A stretch of 22,611 nucleotides of DNA from an uncultured Lachnospiraceae bacterium (GTDB taxonomy: Bacteria; Bacillota; Clostridia; Lachnospirales; Lachnospiraceae). Positions 1-8,149 of this stretch are shown in pieces. The stretch lies in the NCBI GenBank assembly GCA_934320845.1, contig CAKRFU010000035.1:1-22611 (forward strand). Reading direction: 5' to 3'. Both the position numbers and the translations under genes were made by a program. Positions within the stretch are counted from its first letter, which is position 1, and every line of letters begins with the position of its first letter. Below the pieces are notes generated by a model, which saw only the letters and a list, made by a program, of their open reading frames with translations, was not told the origin of the DNA and searched no databases.

Positions 1-8
1 TTATCATA

Positions 9-91
9 GGCAGTGGAGCTTTCTTAGTTCAGTTGTTTCGTGTGGTAACTTAACAATAACGGATTATGGAAAGTAATGCCACTGCTTTTTT
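9..91 (+). terminator. Terminator-like stem with long loop and T-tract
   Basis: GGCAGTGG (9-16) can pair with CCACTGCT (79-86), which is followed by six T. The loop of about 60 nt is unusually long for a simple intrinsic terminator and can itself fold: GTGG..ACTT (42-51) can pair with AAGT..CCAC (71-82), which uses the same CCAC. It may end a gene upstream of the window or be an attenuator. No gene is visible in 1-175. A short ATCGC-GCA-GCGAT hairpin with a TTT tail lies at 128-143. Confidence 0.4.
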
Positions 92-175
92 AATAAAAAT
101 AAAACTGCGCCACAGCTTTGGCAGGCCATCGCGCAGCGATTTTGTTCAATCGGAATTTAAGGAGATGTGTATATT

Positions 176-664
176 ATGATTAAAAGAGTAGAAGAACAAG
201 ATATTGCTGAATGTGTAAAAGTAATAAAAGAAAGTTTTGCTACGGTTGCAAAAGAGTTTGGTTTTACTGTTGAAAATGCACCAGGATTTACGGCATTTGC
301 AACAACAGAAGATAGATTAAAGTGTCATTTGCTTGAAGAGCATAGACCTATGTATGCTTTTTATGACAAAGAGGATATTGTGGGATATTATTCTCTATTT
401 GTGCAAGATAACAACGAGTGTGAATTAAATAATTTATCTGTAATACCTACATATAGACATCAAGGAATTGGAGAGGAACTTTTAAAACATGCTTTTAAGA
501 TTGCGAAAGAATTAAATTGTAATAAGATTAACATTAGTATTGTTGAAGAAAATAATGTGTTAAGAAAATGGTATGAGTCGTTTGATTTTGTACATATAAG
601 TGCAAAAAAATTTGATTTCTTCCCATTTACATGTGGGTATATGGAGAAGAATTTACAATATTAA
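176..664 (+). CDS. GNAT family N-acetyltransferase
   Basis: Predicted GCN5-related N-acetyltransferase of 162 aa, transferring acetyl from acetyl-CoA to an unknown amine. The acetyl-CoA site is visible as the motif-A sequence VIPTYRHQGIGEELL (R-x-x-G-x-G), after the beta strand NECELNNLSV, and a C-terminal FYE-like segment (RKWYESFDFV) sits where GNATs place the last catalytic tyrosine region. I chose ATG 176 rather than GTG 167 because the ribosome binding site AAGGAG (159-164) is 11 nt upstream of 176 but only 2 nt from 167. The length is normal for the family. It is separated by about 130 nt and a likely promoter from the hydrolase/ABC genes that follow, so it is probably its own unit. The substrate cannot be read from sequence; antibiotic, polyamine or protein acetylation are all possible. 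Confidence 0.85.
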   Translation: MIKRVEEQDIAECVKVIKESFATVAKEFGFTVENAPGFTAFATTEDRLKCHLLEEHRPMYAFYDKEDIVGYYSLFVQDNNECELNNLSVIPTYRHQGIGEELLKHAFKIAKELNCNKINISIVEENNVLRKWYESFDFVHISAKKFDFFPFTCGYMEKNLQY

Positions 665-717
665 GCTTCCAATTTGTTTATTTAGCTAGAAACAAAGACT
701 ATCATCACCTGCATTAT

Positions 718-745
718 TTGATTTTATCTTATTGTGTGATATACT
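718..745 (+). promoter_or_regulatory. Sigma-A type promoter for hydrolase/ABC operon
   Basis: TTGATT (718-723) is separated by 16 nt from TATACT (740-745), about 50 nt before the hydrolase ATG at 796. It lies in the gap after the first GNAT gene. The assignment is by consensus match only. Confidence 0.5.
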
Positions 746-795
746 TGGGTAAGTGGAAACTAATTTCACGGCGAATACGGATAGAAGGTAAAATT

Positions 796-1554
796 ATGGT
801 ATTTAAAACAATAGGTAAAAAATCAGCTCCGGTTATACTGTTTTTTCATGCAATGGGGGTGACGGGGGAAAGCAGCATGCCGGTTGCAGATAAATTTTAT
901 TGTGTTATGCCGACGTCGACAGTGTATTGTTCCGGGCAGAAATATCATAGTAAAATGGATGAGGTACAACAAATTGTACAATTTCTTAAAAATCAAGGAA
1001 TTAAAAAGATAGAACTTGTAGTTGCATCTTCAATCGGTGCAGAACTTGCAATGGCATTTCTGACGGATGCTAAAATACCGGTAAATCATATATTTTTTGA
1101 CGGTGGGCAGTTTGCGCAGATTGGAAAGGTTACACGCAGGATTATGGTTCCGTTTTTATATTTGGCAATAAAAAGCTTGTATTGGTCAAAAGGAAAAACG
1201 TTGAAGAAAATTATGTGGTGCGATGATGAAAAGATTAAGCCCTACTTTATAGAAGCGGGAAAGAGGCTGACATATGGTAATCTGAGAAGGCAGATGGCAG
1301 ACAGTTTGGAAGATGAGGAATTCCCGAAACTGTCGGCAGAATTGCAGAAACATACATTTTGGGAGTTTGGAAGTAAAGAAGAACATTTTAAATACAGAAA
1401 TGCAGTTATGCAGACTTATATATACGGTAATTTTCCGGTTTTTGAGGGATTCAATCATATGCAGTATCAAATTCAGGAGCCGGAAGAGTTTGCCGGGATG
1501 CTGGAAACGATTATTGAGACTGACAGATTACCTAAATTGGCATTTGTAATATGA
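796..1554 (+). CDS. Alpha/beta hydrolase family protein
   Basis: Predicted cytoplasmic alpha/beta-hydrolase of 252 aa. The N-terminal strand VILFFHAMGVTG resembles the oxyanion-hole region (H-x-M-G). The nucleophile elbow is Ala77-Ser-Ser79-Ile-Gly81, a Sm-x-Ser-x-Sm variant of G-x-S-x-G. A candidate catalytic histidine is His221 in GFNHMQ near the C-terminus. The acid residue is not certain; Asp106 in FFDGG is one option. ATG 796 is preferred over upstream codons because AGAAGG (783-788) precedes it and the protein starts at the usual first strand. It lies 64 nt before the first ABC exporter gene on the same strand and probably shares its transcript, suggesting it modifies or hydrolyses the compound that the exporter handles. 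The substrate is unknown. Confidence 0.75.
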   Translation: MVFKTIGKKSAPVILFFHAMGVTGESSMPVADKFYCVMPTSTVYCSGQKYHSKMDEVQQIVQFLKNQGIKKIELVVASSIGAELAMAFLTDAKIPVNHIFFDGGQFAQIGKVTRRIMVPFLYLAIKSLYWSKGKTLKKIMWCDDEKIKPYFIEAGKRLTYGNLRRQMADSLEDEEFPKLSAELQKHTFWEFGSKEEHFKYRNAVMQTYIYGNFPVFEGFNHMQYQIQEPEEFAGMLETIIETDRLPKLAFVI

Positions 1555-1618
1555 TGTTCTTGTAGGTTATTTGAGTGGAAATCATTGATAAAGATTGAGA
1601 AGGGATTACAAGTTTGAT

Positions 1619-3535
1619 ATGGAAAAAATGAATAAAGAATATCCGATTTTAAGCAATTGGAAGTTTGTGTTTCATGCGATGTACAGCTTAGATCATAAGT
1701 ATCCATGGTATATTGCAGTGCGTTCTGTAGCTGGATTTTTAGCTCCGTTTATTGCAGCAATCATTCCGAGTGTTGCAATCAGTTTGGTTGAAAAAAGGGC
1801 AGATTTTTTAACCTTTTTTGGTATAATGCTTGTGTTTGTACTTGGGAATATGATTATGGGAATTATTTCTACAAAGTATGATTTCATGATAAAAAAGAAG
1901 AATTACAAGGTACAGTTTCAGTCTGTCCAGAAGAAGGTAATCAGTAAAATTATGACTGTGGATTATCAAATTCTAGAGAGCGCAGAAGGAAAACGGCTGG
2001 CAGATGGTGCAAAATATAGTTATTCCGTGGAATGGAATGGCTGGAGCCGTATTATGGACATGTTTACCCCTTTTGCATTTAATTTGTTGGGGATTATTGT
2101 ATATACGATCATACTGATTCCGAGATGTCCGTGGGTTCTGCCAGTTTTTGCGGTCATGAGCATTATGAATGTGATGATCGAAAGAAAAGTTGCGCTCCAG
2201 GGTTATCGGAAATATAGAAAAACTATCTGGGAAACGGATTCCAGAGTAGAATATTTTTTCCAGAGAAGCACATCGGCTACAGATGGTAAAGATATTCGTC
2301 TGTACCGCATGGAAAAGTGGTTTGTGGATGTTATGAAGATGCTGGTTCAGAGGCGGATGAAGGTATGGAAACGTGTGGAAATGTATTATTTTCTGCCGCA
2401 CCTTTCGGACACAATCTGGTCGTTTGTGCGTGACATTATTGCGTATACAGTGCTTGTGAATCAATTTCTTGCGGGAGAAATAAATGCGACCACGTTTACA
2501 TTTTATCTGGGAATTATTACCGGATTTGCAGGTTGGTTAAATGGTGGCAATATGGGAGACGGCTTTGTACATGCTAACAGCGAGATGATTCGTTGTAACT
2601 GGGGAATTAACGATTATCGCAGTTTTATGGAATTGCCGGATTCGGAATATAGTACAGATAAAGAGAAACAGGAAAGCTTTTATAATGAAAAAAAGGCAGA
2701 TCAAGAACAAACTTCAAAAACTATCTATACACAAAATGGGACAGATAAAACGGAGAAAGGTGTCACTCTTGAATTCAAAAATGTATGTTTTCGTTATTCC
2801 GGTGCAGAACATGATGTGATACATAATCTGAATTTTAAAGTGAATGCGGGAGAAAATATTGCACTGGTGGGCGTAAATGGAGCCGGAAAGACTACTTTAG
2901 TGAAGCTTTTGTGTGGTTTTTATCATCCCAATGAAGGGCAGATTCTTATTAATGGCAGGGAGATTTCTGATTATCCGGAGGCAGAGTACCGTAAGCTGGT
3001 GGGTGCGGTATTTCAGGATATGATGGTGATGGCAACTTCGGTAGCAGAAAACATTGCCTGCGAGAAAAAGGAAAATATTGACGAGCAGAAGCTGCAACAA
3101 GCAATGCAGCTTGCAGATATTGAGGATAAGATTCGTTCTTTGCCTAAGAAAGAAAAGACGTCTGTTACCAACTTTTTGGACAAAGACGGGGTATCGTTTT
3201 CAGGAGGAGAATTGCAGCGTATATTATTGGCAAGAGCCTTATATAAGGATGCGCCGCTTTTATTGCTGGATGAGCCGACCAGTGCACTGGATCCATTGGC
3301 TGAGACAGCGGTTTACGAGCAGTATCACCGATTATCACAGGGAAAAACAACGATTTTTATTTCCCATCGTTTGGCGAGTACCAAATTCTGTGACCGCATT
3401 ATTTATTACGAAAATGGTCAGGTGAAAGAGGATGGCACGCACGATGAATTGATGAAAGAAAACGGTGCATATGCCAGAATGTTTGAGATACAAAGTCAGT
3501 ATTACAACGAGAAAGGTGGTGATTCCGATGAGTAA
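1619..3535 (+). CDS. ABC exporter half-transporter, membrane + ATPase (first of pair)
   Basis: A 638-aa half-transporter with an N-terminal membrane domain (hydrophobic segments from about residue 25 to 320) and a C-terminal nucleotide-binding domain. Visible ATPase motifs are Walker A GVNGAGKTT (418-426), signature SFSGGELQR (526-534), Walker B LLLLDEPTSALD (from 547, catalytic E552) and H-loop ISHRLAS (His583). It should couple ATP hydrolysis to export of a peptide, lipid or drug. The start is ambiguous: TTG 1595, ATG 1619 and ATG 1628 are in frame. I took 1619, preceded by AGAAGGG (1598-1604) although with long spacing. Its last 8 nt overlap the start of the next ABC gene, so the two are translationally coupled. 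A polar linker of about 40 residues, rich in K, E, Q and T, separates the membrane and ATPase domains. Substrate unknown. Confidence 0.9.
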   Translation: MEKMNKEYPILSNWKFVFHAMYSLDHKYPWYIAVRSVAGFLAPFIAAIIPSVAISLVEKRADFLTFFGIMLVFVLGNMIMGIISTKYDFMIKKKNYKVQFQSVQKKVISKIMTVDYQILESAEGKRLADGAKYSYSVEWNGWSRIMDMFTPFAFNLLGIIVYTIILIPRCPWVLPVFAVMSIMNVMIERKVALQGYRKYRKTIWETDSRVEYFFQRSTSATDGKDIRLYRMEKWFVDVMKMLVQRRMKVWKRVEMYYFLPHLSDTIWSFVRDIIAYTVLVNQFLAGEINATTFTFYLGIITGFAGWLNGGNMGDGFVHANSEMIRCNWGINDYRSFMELPDSEYSTDKEKQESFYNEKKADQEQTSKTIYTQNGTDKTEKGVTLEFKNVCFRYSGAEHDVIHNLNFKVNAGENIALVGVNGAGKTTLVKLLCGFYHPNEGQILINGREISDYPEAEYRKLVGAVFQDMMVMATSVAENIACEKKENIDEQKLQQAMQLADIEDKIRSLPKKEKTSVTNFLDKDGVSFSGGELQRILLARALYKDAPLLLLDEPTSALDPLAETAVYEQYHRLSQGKTTIFISHRLASTKFCDRIIYYENGQVKEDGTHDELMKENGAYARMFEIQSQYYNEKGGDSDE

Positions 3536-5396
3536 GCATGCAATCAGTAACGAAAAAGAATCTGTGGGAAAAATTTTCAAGAAATTTATGCATGTCATTG
3601 GAATCAATCACAGATTGTGTAAATGGATTCTGCCATGCAATCTTGGAAAAAACATTATTATGGCGGGGCTGCCGTATGTGGGGATTGTGTATGGATGTGA
3701 TATCTTAAATGCATTGGTGGCACAGGAAGCGAAAAGTAATATTATGAGCATGGTTTATCAGCTTTTGGGAATTACTTTTGTTATGACGCTTCTGTACCAT
3801 ATTTTGGACAAAACAGGAAACGCTATGCGGGATAACATCCGTTATCGGATTAAGGCAGATATTTCGGGCAAAGCGGCAAGTCTGGATTATCAGGAACTGG
3901 AATCTCAGGAAAGTATGCAGCTTTTGACTGCAGCATTAGAAGGGGAGAAAGAGAGCGGCGGCATTTATTGGTTTTCAGACAAATTGGGAGTGCTGATTGG
4001 CGATGTTGCCTCCATCTTCTACGCATTTATCGTACTTGTCCCGATATTAACAAAGAAACAGCATATGGTTGGAAATGGTGCAATGCAGATTCTAAACTCG
4101 AAGTGGATTATATACCTTATTTTTCTGTTGAATCTGTGTTCCATGTTCCTTTTTATGTGGATATCCAAGAGAGGCAACAAAAAGCAGTATGAAATTTATG
4201 AGGAAAGTTTGGACGCAATTCGCAAGGATGATTATTTTTACAGGGAAATTCTCAGCAAATACGCGACAGGGAAGGAAATTCGCCTATATGCTTTAAAGGA
4301 TTTACTGCTCCGTGACATGACTGGAGTATGGAATGAAAAATGTGACATTCAGGATCGAAAGCTGGATATTCAGGAAAAAATCAAAATCCGTTACCTGATC
4401 GTGCAGGCATTGCTTCTGGTGGTTTCTTATACGGTAATCGGAGTCAGAGGTGTCAATGGAATGATTACAGGAGCGGAAGTTGTTAAATATGTATCGGCAC
4501 TGACAGCACTGGGAGGTGCCTGCCAATATATGGTGGATCATTTTGAAACAGTGCTGCTCAATATGCAGTATTTACACCACTATTATGAATATCTGCAGCT
4601 GCCAAATCACAAAAAGACAGGGGATAAATCTACGGCAGACCTGAAACCGCAGGAGCTTATGATTACCTTTGAGGATGTAAGTTTTCAGTATCCCGGAAGT
4701 AAAAAGGATAGTCTGAAGCATATTAATCTCACATTTCATTATGGAGAGAAAATTGCTCTGGTAGGTCCAAATGGTGCAGGAAAAACAACCCTAATCTTAC
4801 TGTTATGCAGGTTGTACGAACCGACACAGGGACGGATTTTGTTAAATGGAGTTGATATTCGGGAATATGATTATGAAGAATATTTGGCAATGTTTGGTGT
4901 GGTATTTCAGGATTTCAAGCTGTTTGCTATGACGGTGGCAGAAAATGTTGCGGCAAGTGGAGAGTATGATGAACAGAAAATAGAAGAGGTTTTGGAGAAA
5001 GCCGGGATTTGGAATCGTGTTCGAAAAATGGAACAGGGAATACATAATCCGCTGTATAATGTTGGTATAAAAGGTGTTGAGGTGTCCGGCGGCGAGGCAC
5101 AGAAAATTGCCATTGCGCGTGCATTATATAAGAATGCACCATTCATTATTTTGGATGAACCAACCAGTGCGTTAGACCCTGTGGCGGAGTATGAGATTTA
5201 TTCAGGCTTTGATAGTTTGATTCAGGACAGAATGGCCGTATACATATCTCATAGAATGTCAAGCTGCCGTTTTTGTGAACGAATCGTTGTACTAAAAGAC
5301 GGACAGGTGCAGGAACAGGGAAACCATGAAGAACTGATTGATAGAGATGGAATTTATGCGATGATGTGGAATGCACAGGCACAAAATTATCAATAG
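3528..5396 (+). CDS. ABC exporter half-transporter, membrane + ATPase (second of pair)
   Basis: A 622-aa half-transporter with the same layout as its upstream neighbour: membrane domain roughly residues 30-330, then an ATPase domain with Walker A GPNGAGKTT (413-421), signature VSGGEAQK (from 519), Walker B FIILDEPTSALD (539-550, E544) and H-loop ISHRMSS (His575). ATG 3528 is chosen because AAAGGTGG (3513-3520) lies at good distance and the overlap with the previous stop is typical of coupled genes. The two proteins differ clearly in sequence, so a heterodimeric exporter is the natural reading. Both ATP sites look catalytically complete: each subunit has a Glu after Walker B and a regular SGG signature, unlike the degenerate-site heterodimers such as TM287/288. 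No regulator is adjacent, and substrate and direction are inferred from family only. Confidence 0.9.
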   Translation: MSKHAISNEKESVGKIFKKFMHVIGINHRLCKWILPCNLGKNIIMAGLPYVGIVYGCDILNALVAQEAKSNIMSMVYQLLGITFVMTLLYHILDKTGNAMRDNIRYRIKADISGKAASLDYQELESQESMQLLTAALEGEKESGGIYWFSDKLGVLIGDVASIFYAFIVLVPILTKKQHMVGNGAMQILNSKWIIYLIFLLNLCSMFLFMWISKRGNKKQYEIYEESLDAIRKDDYFYREILSKYATGKEIRLYALKDLLLRDMTGVWNEKCDIQDRKLDIQEKIKIRYLIVQALLLVVSYTVIGVRGVNGMITGAEVVKYVSALTALGGACQYMVDHFETVLLNMQYLHHYYEYLQLPNHKKTGDKSTADLKPQELMITFEDVSFQYPGSKKDSLKHINLTFHYGEKIALVGPNGAGKTTLILLLCRLYEPTQGRILLNGVDIREYDYEEYLAMFGVVFQDFKLFAMTVAENVAASGEYDEQKIEEVLEKAGIWNRVRKMEQGIHNPLYNVGIKGVEVSGGEAQKIAIARALYKNAPFIILDEPTSALDPVAEYEIYSGFDSLIQDRMAVYISHRMSSCRFCERIVVLKDGQVQEQGNHEELIDRDGIYAMMWNAQAQNYQ

Positions 5397-5575
5397 TATG
5401 AAGGTAATCAGAGGGATGTCATTCAAGAATAGCAGGGTAGTTATGGAAATAAAAGCAACTATGAAAATTAATAGTGACTTATAAATTTACTAATATCTTC
5501 CAAAATTTAAGCAGACTCACTAATATGAATAATGTAACTTGTACATATAGATATGAAAACGAGGAGGAATATTCA

Positions 5576-5971
5576 ATGTTAAATGAGTCAGTAATCAATG
5601 TATTAAAGAATGGTATGTGGGATCTTGCAACATGCGCAAATGGAGAGCCAAATGTAGTCCCGGTTGCTTTTAAGGATGTTACCGATGATGGAAAGCTTGT
5701 TGTTGGAGATGTTTTTCTTGAGACAACCTTAAACAACATTAAGAAAAATGATGGAAAAATCGCAATTTCCGCATACGATGCACAGAGTCTGGAAGGATAC
5801 CAGATCAAGGGAACTGCAGAATATGTGACTAAGGGAGAACTGGTAGACGTTTTCAAGGTTATGGTTGAGAAGATGTTTAATGGTGCAGCAACTGCAAAGG
5901 GAGCACTTATCATTACTCCTTCAAAGATAATTGTAACAACACCGGGATCAGATAACAAAAAAGAAATATAA
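5576..5971 (+). CDS. Pyridoxamine 5'-phosphate oxidase-like flavin split-barrel protein
   Basis: A 131-aa protein of the PNPOx-like FMN-binding split-barrel group. The N-terminal pattern (VLKNGMWDLATCANGEPNVVP) and the central strand pair around KGTAEYVTKG are typical of small one-domain members, which bind FMN or F420 or act as putative redox proteins rather than true PNP oxidases. ATG 5576 follows an excellent GAGGAGG site (5561-5567), so the in-frame extension upstream is not used. The 179-nt gap after the ABC pair holds no clear terminator. It stands immediately before an HxlR-type regulator with inverted repeats between them; HxlR regulators often control flavin or quinone-related enzymes, so regulation by that protein is a reasonable inference. 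The precise reaction is unknown. Confidence 0.75.
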   Translation: MLNESVINVLKNGMWDLATCANGEPNVVPVAFKDVTDDGKLVVGDVFLETTLNNIKKNDGKIAISAYDAQSLEGYQIKGTAEYVTKGELVDVFKVMVEKMFNGAATAKGALIITPSKIIVTTPGSDNKKEI

Positions 5972-5978
5972 CAAAAAC

Positions 5979-6000
5979 TTACTATTAAATTTGATAGTAA
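5979..6000. promoter_or_regulatory. Inverted repeat TTACTAT-N8-ATAGTAA, candidate HxlR operator
   Basis: A perfect 7-bp inverted repeat with an 8-nt spacer lies just after the split-barrel gene and about 60 nt before the HxlR start. Spaced TACT..AGTA palindromes are the kind of site bound by HxlR/YodB-type regulators, as I recall them. Role inferred from position and symmetry. Confidence 0.5.
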
Positions 6001-6011
6001 CTTTAAAAATA

Positions 6012-6056
6012 ATCACCTTCAAGCTATAATAAAACAAAACATAGTTTGAAGGTGAT
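6012..6056 (+). promoter_or_regulatory. Promoter -10 inside a 16-bp inverted repeat that also covers the hxlR ribosome binding site
   Basis: The left arm 6012-6027 and right arm 6041-6056 pair over 16 positions with one G-U, around a 13-nt loop. TATAAT (6025-6030) lies at the inner edge of the left arm, with a weak TTTAAA 17 nt upstream (6002-6007). The right arm contains AAGGTGAT, the Shine-Dalgarno of the ATG at 6062. The element could be a DNA operator or, if transcribed from farther upstream, an RNA hairpin that hides the ribosome binding site. With no long T-tract it is not a good terminator. Confidence 0.55.
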
Positions 6057-6061
6057 TTTAT

Positions 6062-6394
6062 ATGGCGAGATACAAGAAAAAATTAGAGGATGATATACGG
6101 TGTCCTCTTGAATATGGACTGGCAATATTTGGCGGCAAATGGAAGTCACGTATTATATGTGTGCTGTCTGCCAATGAAAAATTGCGATATAGCGAGCTTC
6201 GCAGAGAAATGTACAATATTACGGATGCTGTACTGGCTGCAACATTGAAAGACTTGATAGAAGAGGAGAGAAACAGATTATGCTTATATATACAGAAGAA
6301 AAAAAGTTTACGAAAGAACAGGTACAACAGTTGTTTTTGTCAGTTAATTGGATTTCGGGAAATTATCCGGAACGCTTATATAAGGCTCTTATGA
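6062..6394 (+). pseudogene. HxlR-family regulator, C-terminus lost by deletion
   Basis: Residues 1-68 are a clear HxlR/MarR-like winged-helix start: CPLEYGLAIFGGKWKSRII, then LRYSELRREMYNITDAVLAATLKDLIEE. In the family this continues into the wing with a D-G-L/I-V-x-R motif and a P-P-x-V-E-Y stretch. Here the match stops abruptly at LIEE (about 6262), and the remaining residues are only the out-of-frame reading of the acetyltransferase gene that starts at 6280. The ORF length (110 aa) looks normal by accident. The wing and C-terminal dimer helix are missing, so it is unlikely to function. Start ATG 6062 has AAGGTGAT upstream. The simplest explanation is a deletion that brought the next gene's ribosome binding site up against the middle of this gene. 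Confidence 0.75.
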
Positions 6395-6690
6395 ATTCAT
6401 CAACTGTGCTTACTGTTTGGGATGATGAAAAACTTGTTGGTCTGACAAGAGTGCTGGATGATACTGAAATGTTAGCACAGATACATTATGTGCTTGTCCA
6501 TCCTGACTATCAGGGAAAATGTATTGCCGGTAAAATGATTGAATATATAAAGGAAAAATATAAAAATTTTATGTATATTGAAGGAATGCCGGAAGATAAA
6601 AATAATGTGCCATTTTACACAAAACATGGTTTTTCGGTTATGGAGAATGGAGCAGCAATCCAAATTTGCAATTATGACAATATACATTAA
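6280..6690 (+). CDS. GNAT family N-acetyltransferase
   Basis: A 136-aa acetyltransferase of the GNAT fold. It shows the central strand MLAQIHYVLVHPDYQGKCIAGKMI with the acetyl-CoA loop Q-G-K-C-I-A-G (a variant of Q/R-x-x-G-x-G/A with Cys-Ile in the middle) and the C-terminal FYTKHGF typical of the fold. N-terminal VNWISGNYPERLYKALMNSS is characteristic of a small GNAT subgroup common in Clostridia. ATG 6280 is preceded by AGAGGAG (6262-6268). The gene appears full length although its promoter region has been replaced by the truncated HxlR gene, so it would now be read from the HxlR promoter. It is followed 12 nt later by a broken MATE gene. Substrate unknown. Confidence 0.85.
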   Translation: MLIYTEEKKFTKEQVQQLFLSVNWISGNYPERLYKALMNSSTVLTVWDDEKLVGLTRVLDDTEMLAQIHYVLVHPDYQGKCIAGKMIEYIKEKYKNFMYIEGMPEDKNNVPFYTKHGFSVMENGAAIQICNYDNIH

Positions 6691-6702
6691 TGAGGTCAGG
6701 AT

Positions 6703-7170
6703 ATGAAAAATAATAATAATCTGTTGATTGATATGCCTGTACCAAGTGCTTTTTTCAAACTTGCAATTCCGGCTTTTGCGGCTCTTGTGAGTATGGGTGG
6801 TGCACCGAAGGCATCTATTTTTATGGGAAAAGGCAATAATGAGTATACAGAAAAAGTTATGTGAAGCTGTACATGGCTGCTGATTATATTGTCTGTGGTA
6901 TTGACAGGAATTTTTACCAGCGATGCTGCTTTGATTACTTATACAAATAAAAGCATGAGGGTATACCTGGCAATGCTTTTCATTTATGGAATACAAGTCG
7001 CATGTCAGTATAGCTTTGTAGCATTAGACCAGGCACCAAAAGCAATCTTTCTTACTATCTGGCGTAAAATTATCATACTGATACCGTTGATTTTTATTTT
7101 GCCGCAGTTTATGCCAAATGCTGTAATGGGGGTATATTTGGCTGAACCGATTGCCGACAAGAAGAATTAA
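6703..7170 (+). pseudogene. MATE family efflux pump remnant with internal deletions and a stop
   Basis: Three separate parts of a MATE multidrug/Na+ antiporter survive in one frame. The N-terminus (6703-6770) has MPVPSAFFKLAIP. It runs straight into FAALVSMGGAPKASIFMGKG, which in full MATE proteins lies after the first two helices, so some 45-60 residues are missing. After EKVM comes TGA (6862-6864); the same frame then resumes with a few residues and jumps to IFTSDAALITYT, FVALDQAPKAIFL and GVYLAEPIAD from the C-terminal half. Roughly 250 residues of the body are absent. All joins keep frame, so one nonsense codon is the only reading block. ATG 6703 has GAGGTCAGG upstream. The product cannot form a transporter (normal length about 450 aa). 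Confidence 0.8.
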
Positions 7171-7172
7171 AG

Positions 7173-8147
7173 TTGGTATCTGAATGGGATAAAACTTTTC
7201 CGCAAAGTGAAAAAGTAGACCATAAGAAAGTGACATTTGTAAATCGTTATGGAATCACACTTGCCGCAGATTTGTATAAGCCGAAAAAAGTATCTGGGAA
7301 ATATCCTGCGATTGCCGTAAGCGGACCATTTGGTGCAGTCAAAGAACAGTGTTCCGGATTATATGCCCAGACAATGGCTGAAAGAGGATATTTAACGATT
7401 GTATTTGATCCATCTTTTACGGGGGAAAGCGGTGGAAATCCAAGATATATGGCTTCACCGGATATTAATACAGAAGATTTTATGGCGGCTGTAGATTTTC
7501 TTTCTGTTCAGGAAGATGTGGATCAGGACAAAATAGGAATCATTGGAATCTGTGGCTGGGGTGGAATGGCTCTTAACGCAGCTGCGCTGGATACAAGAAT
7601 AAAAGCAACTGTTGCATCTACCATGTATGATATGACAAGGGTAAATGCGAATGGGTACTTTGATTCGGGGGACAGTGAAGAAGTACGCTATGCGAAGAAA
7701 CAGTCGCTGAATACCCTCAGAACACAAGAATACCGTAAAGGCAAATATTCCAGAGGCGGTGGTTGTGTTCCTCTTCCAGTTCCAGAGGATGCACCTTTCT
7801 TTGTAAAAGATTACAGTGAGTATTATAAAGGCAGATGTTATCATAAAAGAAGCCTGAATTCTAATGATGGCTGGAACAGTATTGGATGTATGTCATTTAT
7901 GAATCAGCCTATATTAAAGTACAGTAATGAAATCAGAAGTGCAGTCCTTATCGTTCATGGAGAAAAAGCGCACAGCTATTATTTTGGAAAAGATGCTTAT
8001 GAAAATATGATTAAGGACAGCAAGTACACATCCAATAAAGAGCTGCTAACAATTCCCGGGGCTGTTCATACAGATCTTTATGATAATCTGGATGTGATCC
8101 CATTTGATAAAATCCAGAAATTTTTTGAAGAAAATGGGGTTGATTAG
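7173..8147 (+). CDS. Alpha/beta hydrolase (YcjY / dienelactone-hydrolase-like) with altered nucleophile elbow
   Basis: A 324-aa protein with an alpha/beta-hydrolase core: RYGITLAADLYKPK, then IAVSGPFGAVKEQ, GYLTIVFDPSFTGESGG, the elbow IGICGWGGMAL, the acid-strand region VLIVHGEKAHSYYFG and the C-terminal histidine in PGAVHTDLYD. At the elbow (Cys127-Gly-Trp129-Gly-Gly) the position normally holding the nucleophilic Ser or Cys is Trp129; Cys127 is two residues earlier. Either the protein is not a conventional hydrolase or Cys127 takes over. The only available start is TTG 7173, three nt after the MATE remnant and without a good ribosome binding site, so the extreme N-terminus and promoter may have gone with the MATE deletion. 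Substrate unknown. Confidence 0.75.
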   Translation: MVSEWDKTFPQSEKVDHKKVTFVNRYGITLAADLYKPKKVSGKYPAIAVSGPFGAVKEQCSGLYAQTMAERGYLTIVFDPSFTGESGGNPRYMASPDINTEDFMAAVDFLSVQEDVDQDKIGIIGICGWGGMALNAAALDTRIKATVASTMYDMTRVNANGYFDSGDSEEVRYAKKQSLNTLRTQEYRKGKYSRGGGCVPLPVPEDAPFFVKDYSEYYKGRCYHKRSLNSNDGWNSIGCMSFMNQPILKYSNEIRSAVLIVHGEKAHSYYFGKDAYENMIKDSKYTSNKELLTIPGAVHTDLYDNLDVIPFDKIQKFFEENGVD

Positions 8148-8149
8148 TC

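Noticed and set aside
1973..2464. Long antisense ORFs inside the ABC genes and elsewhere
   Set aside because: They lack ribosome sites and recognisable domains and mirror the codon structure of well-supported genes on the other strand.
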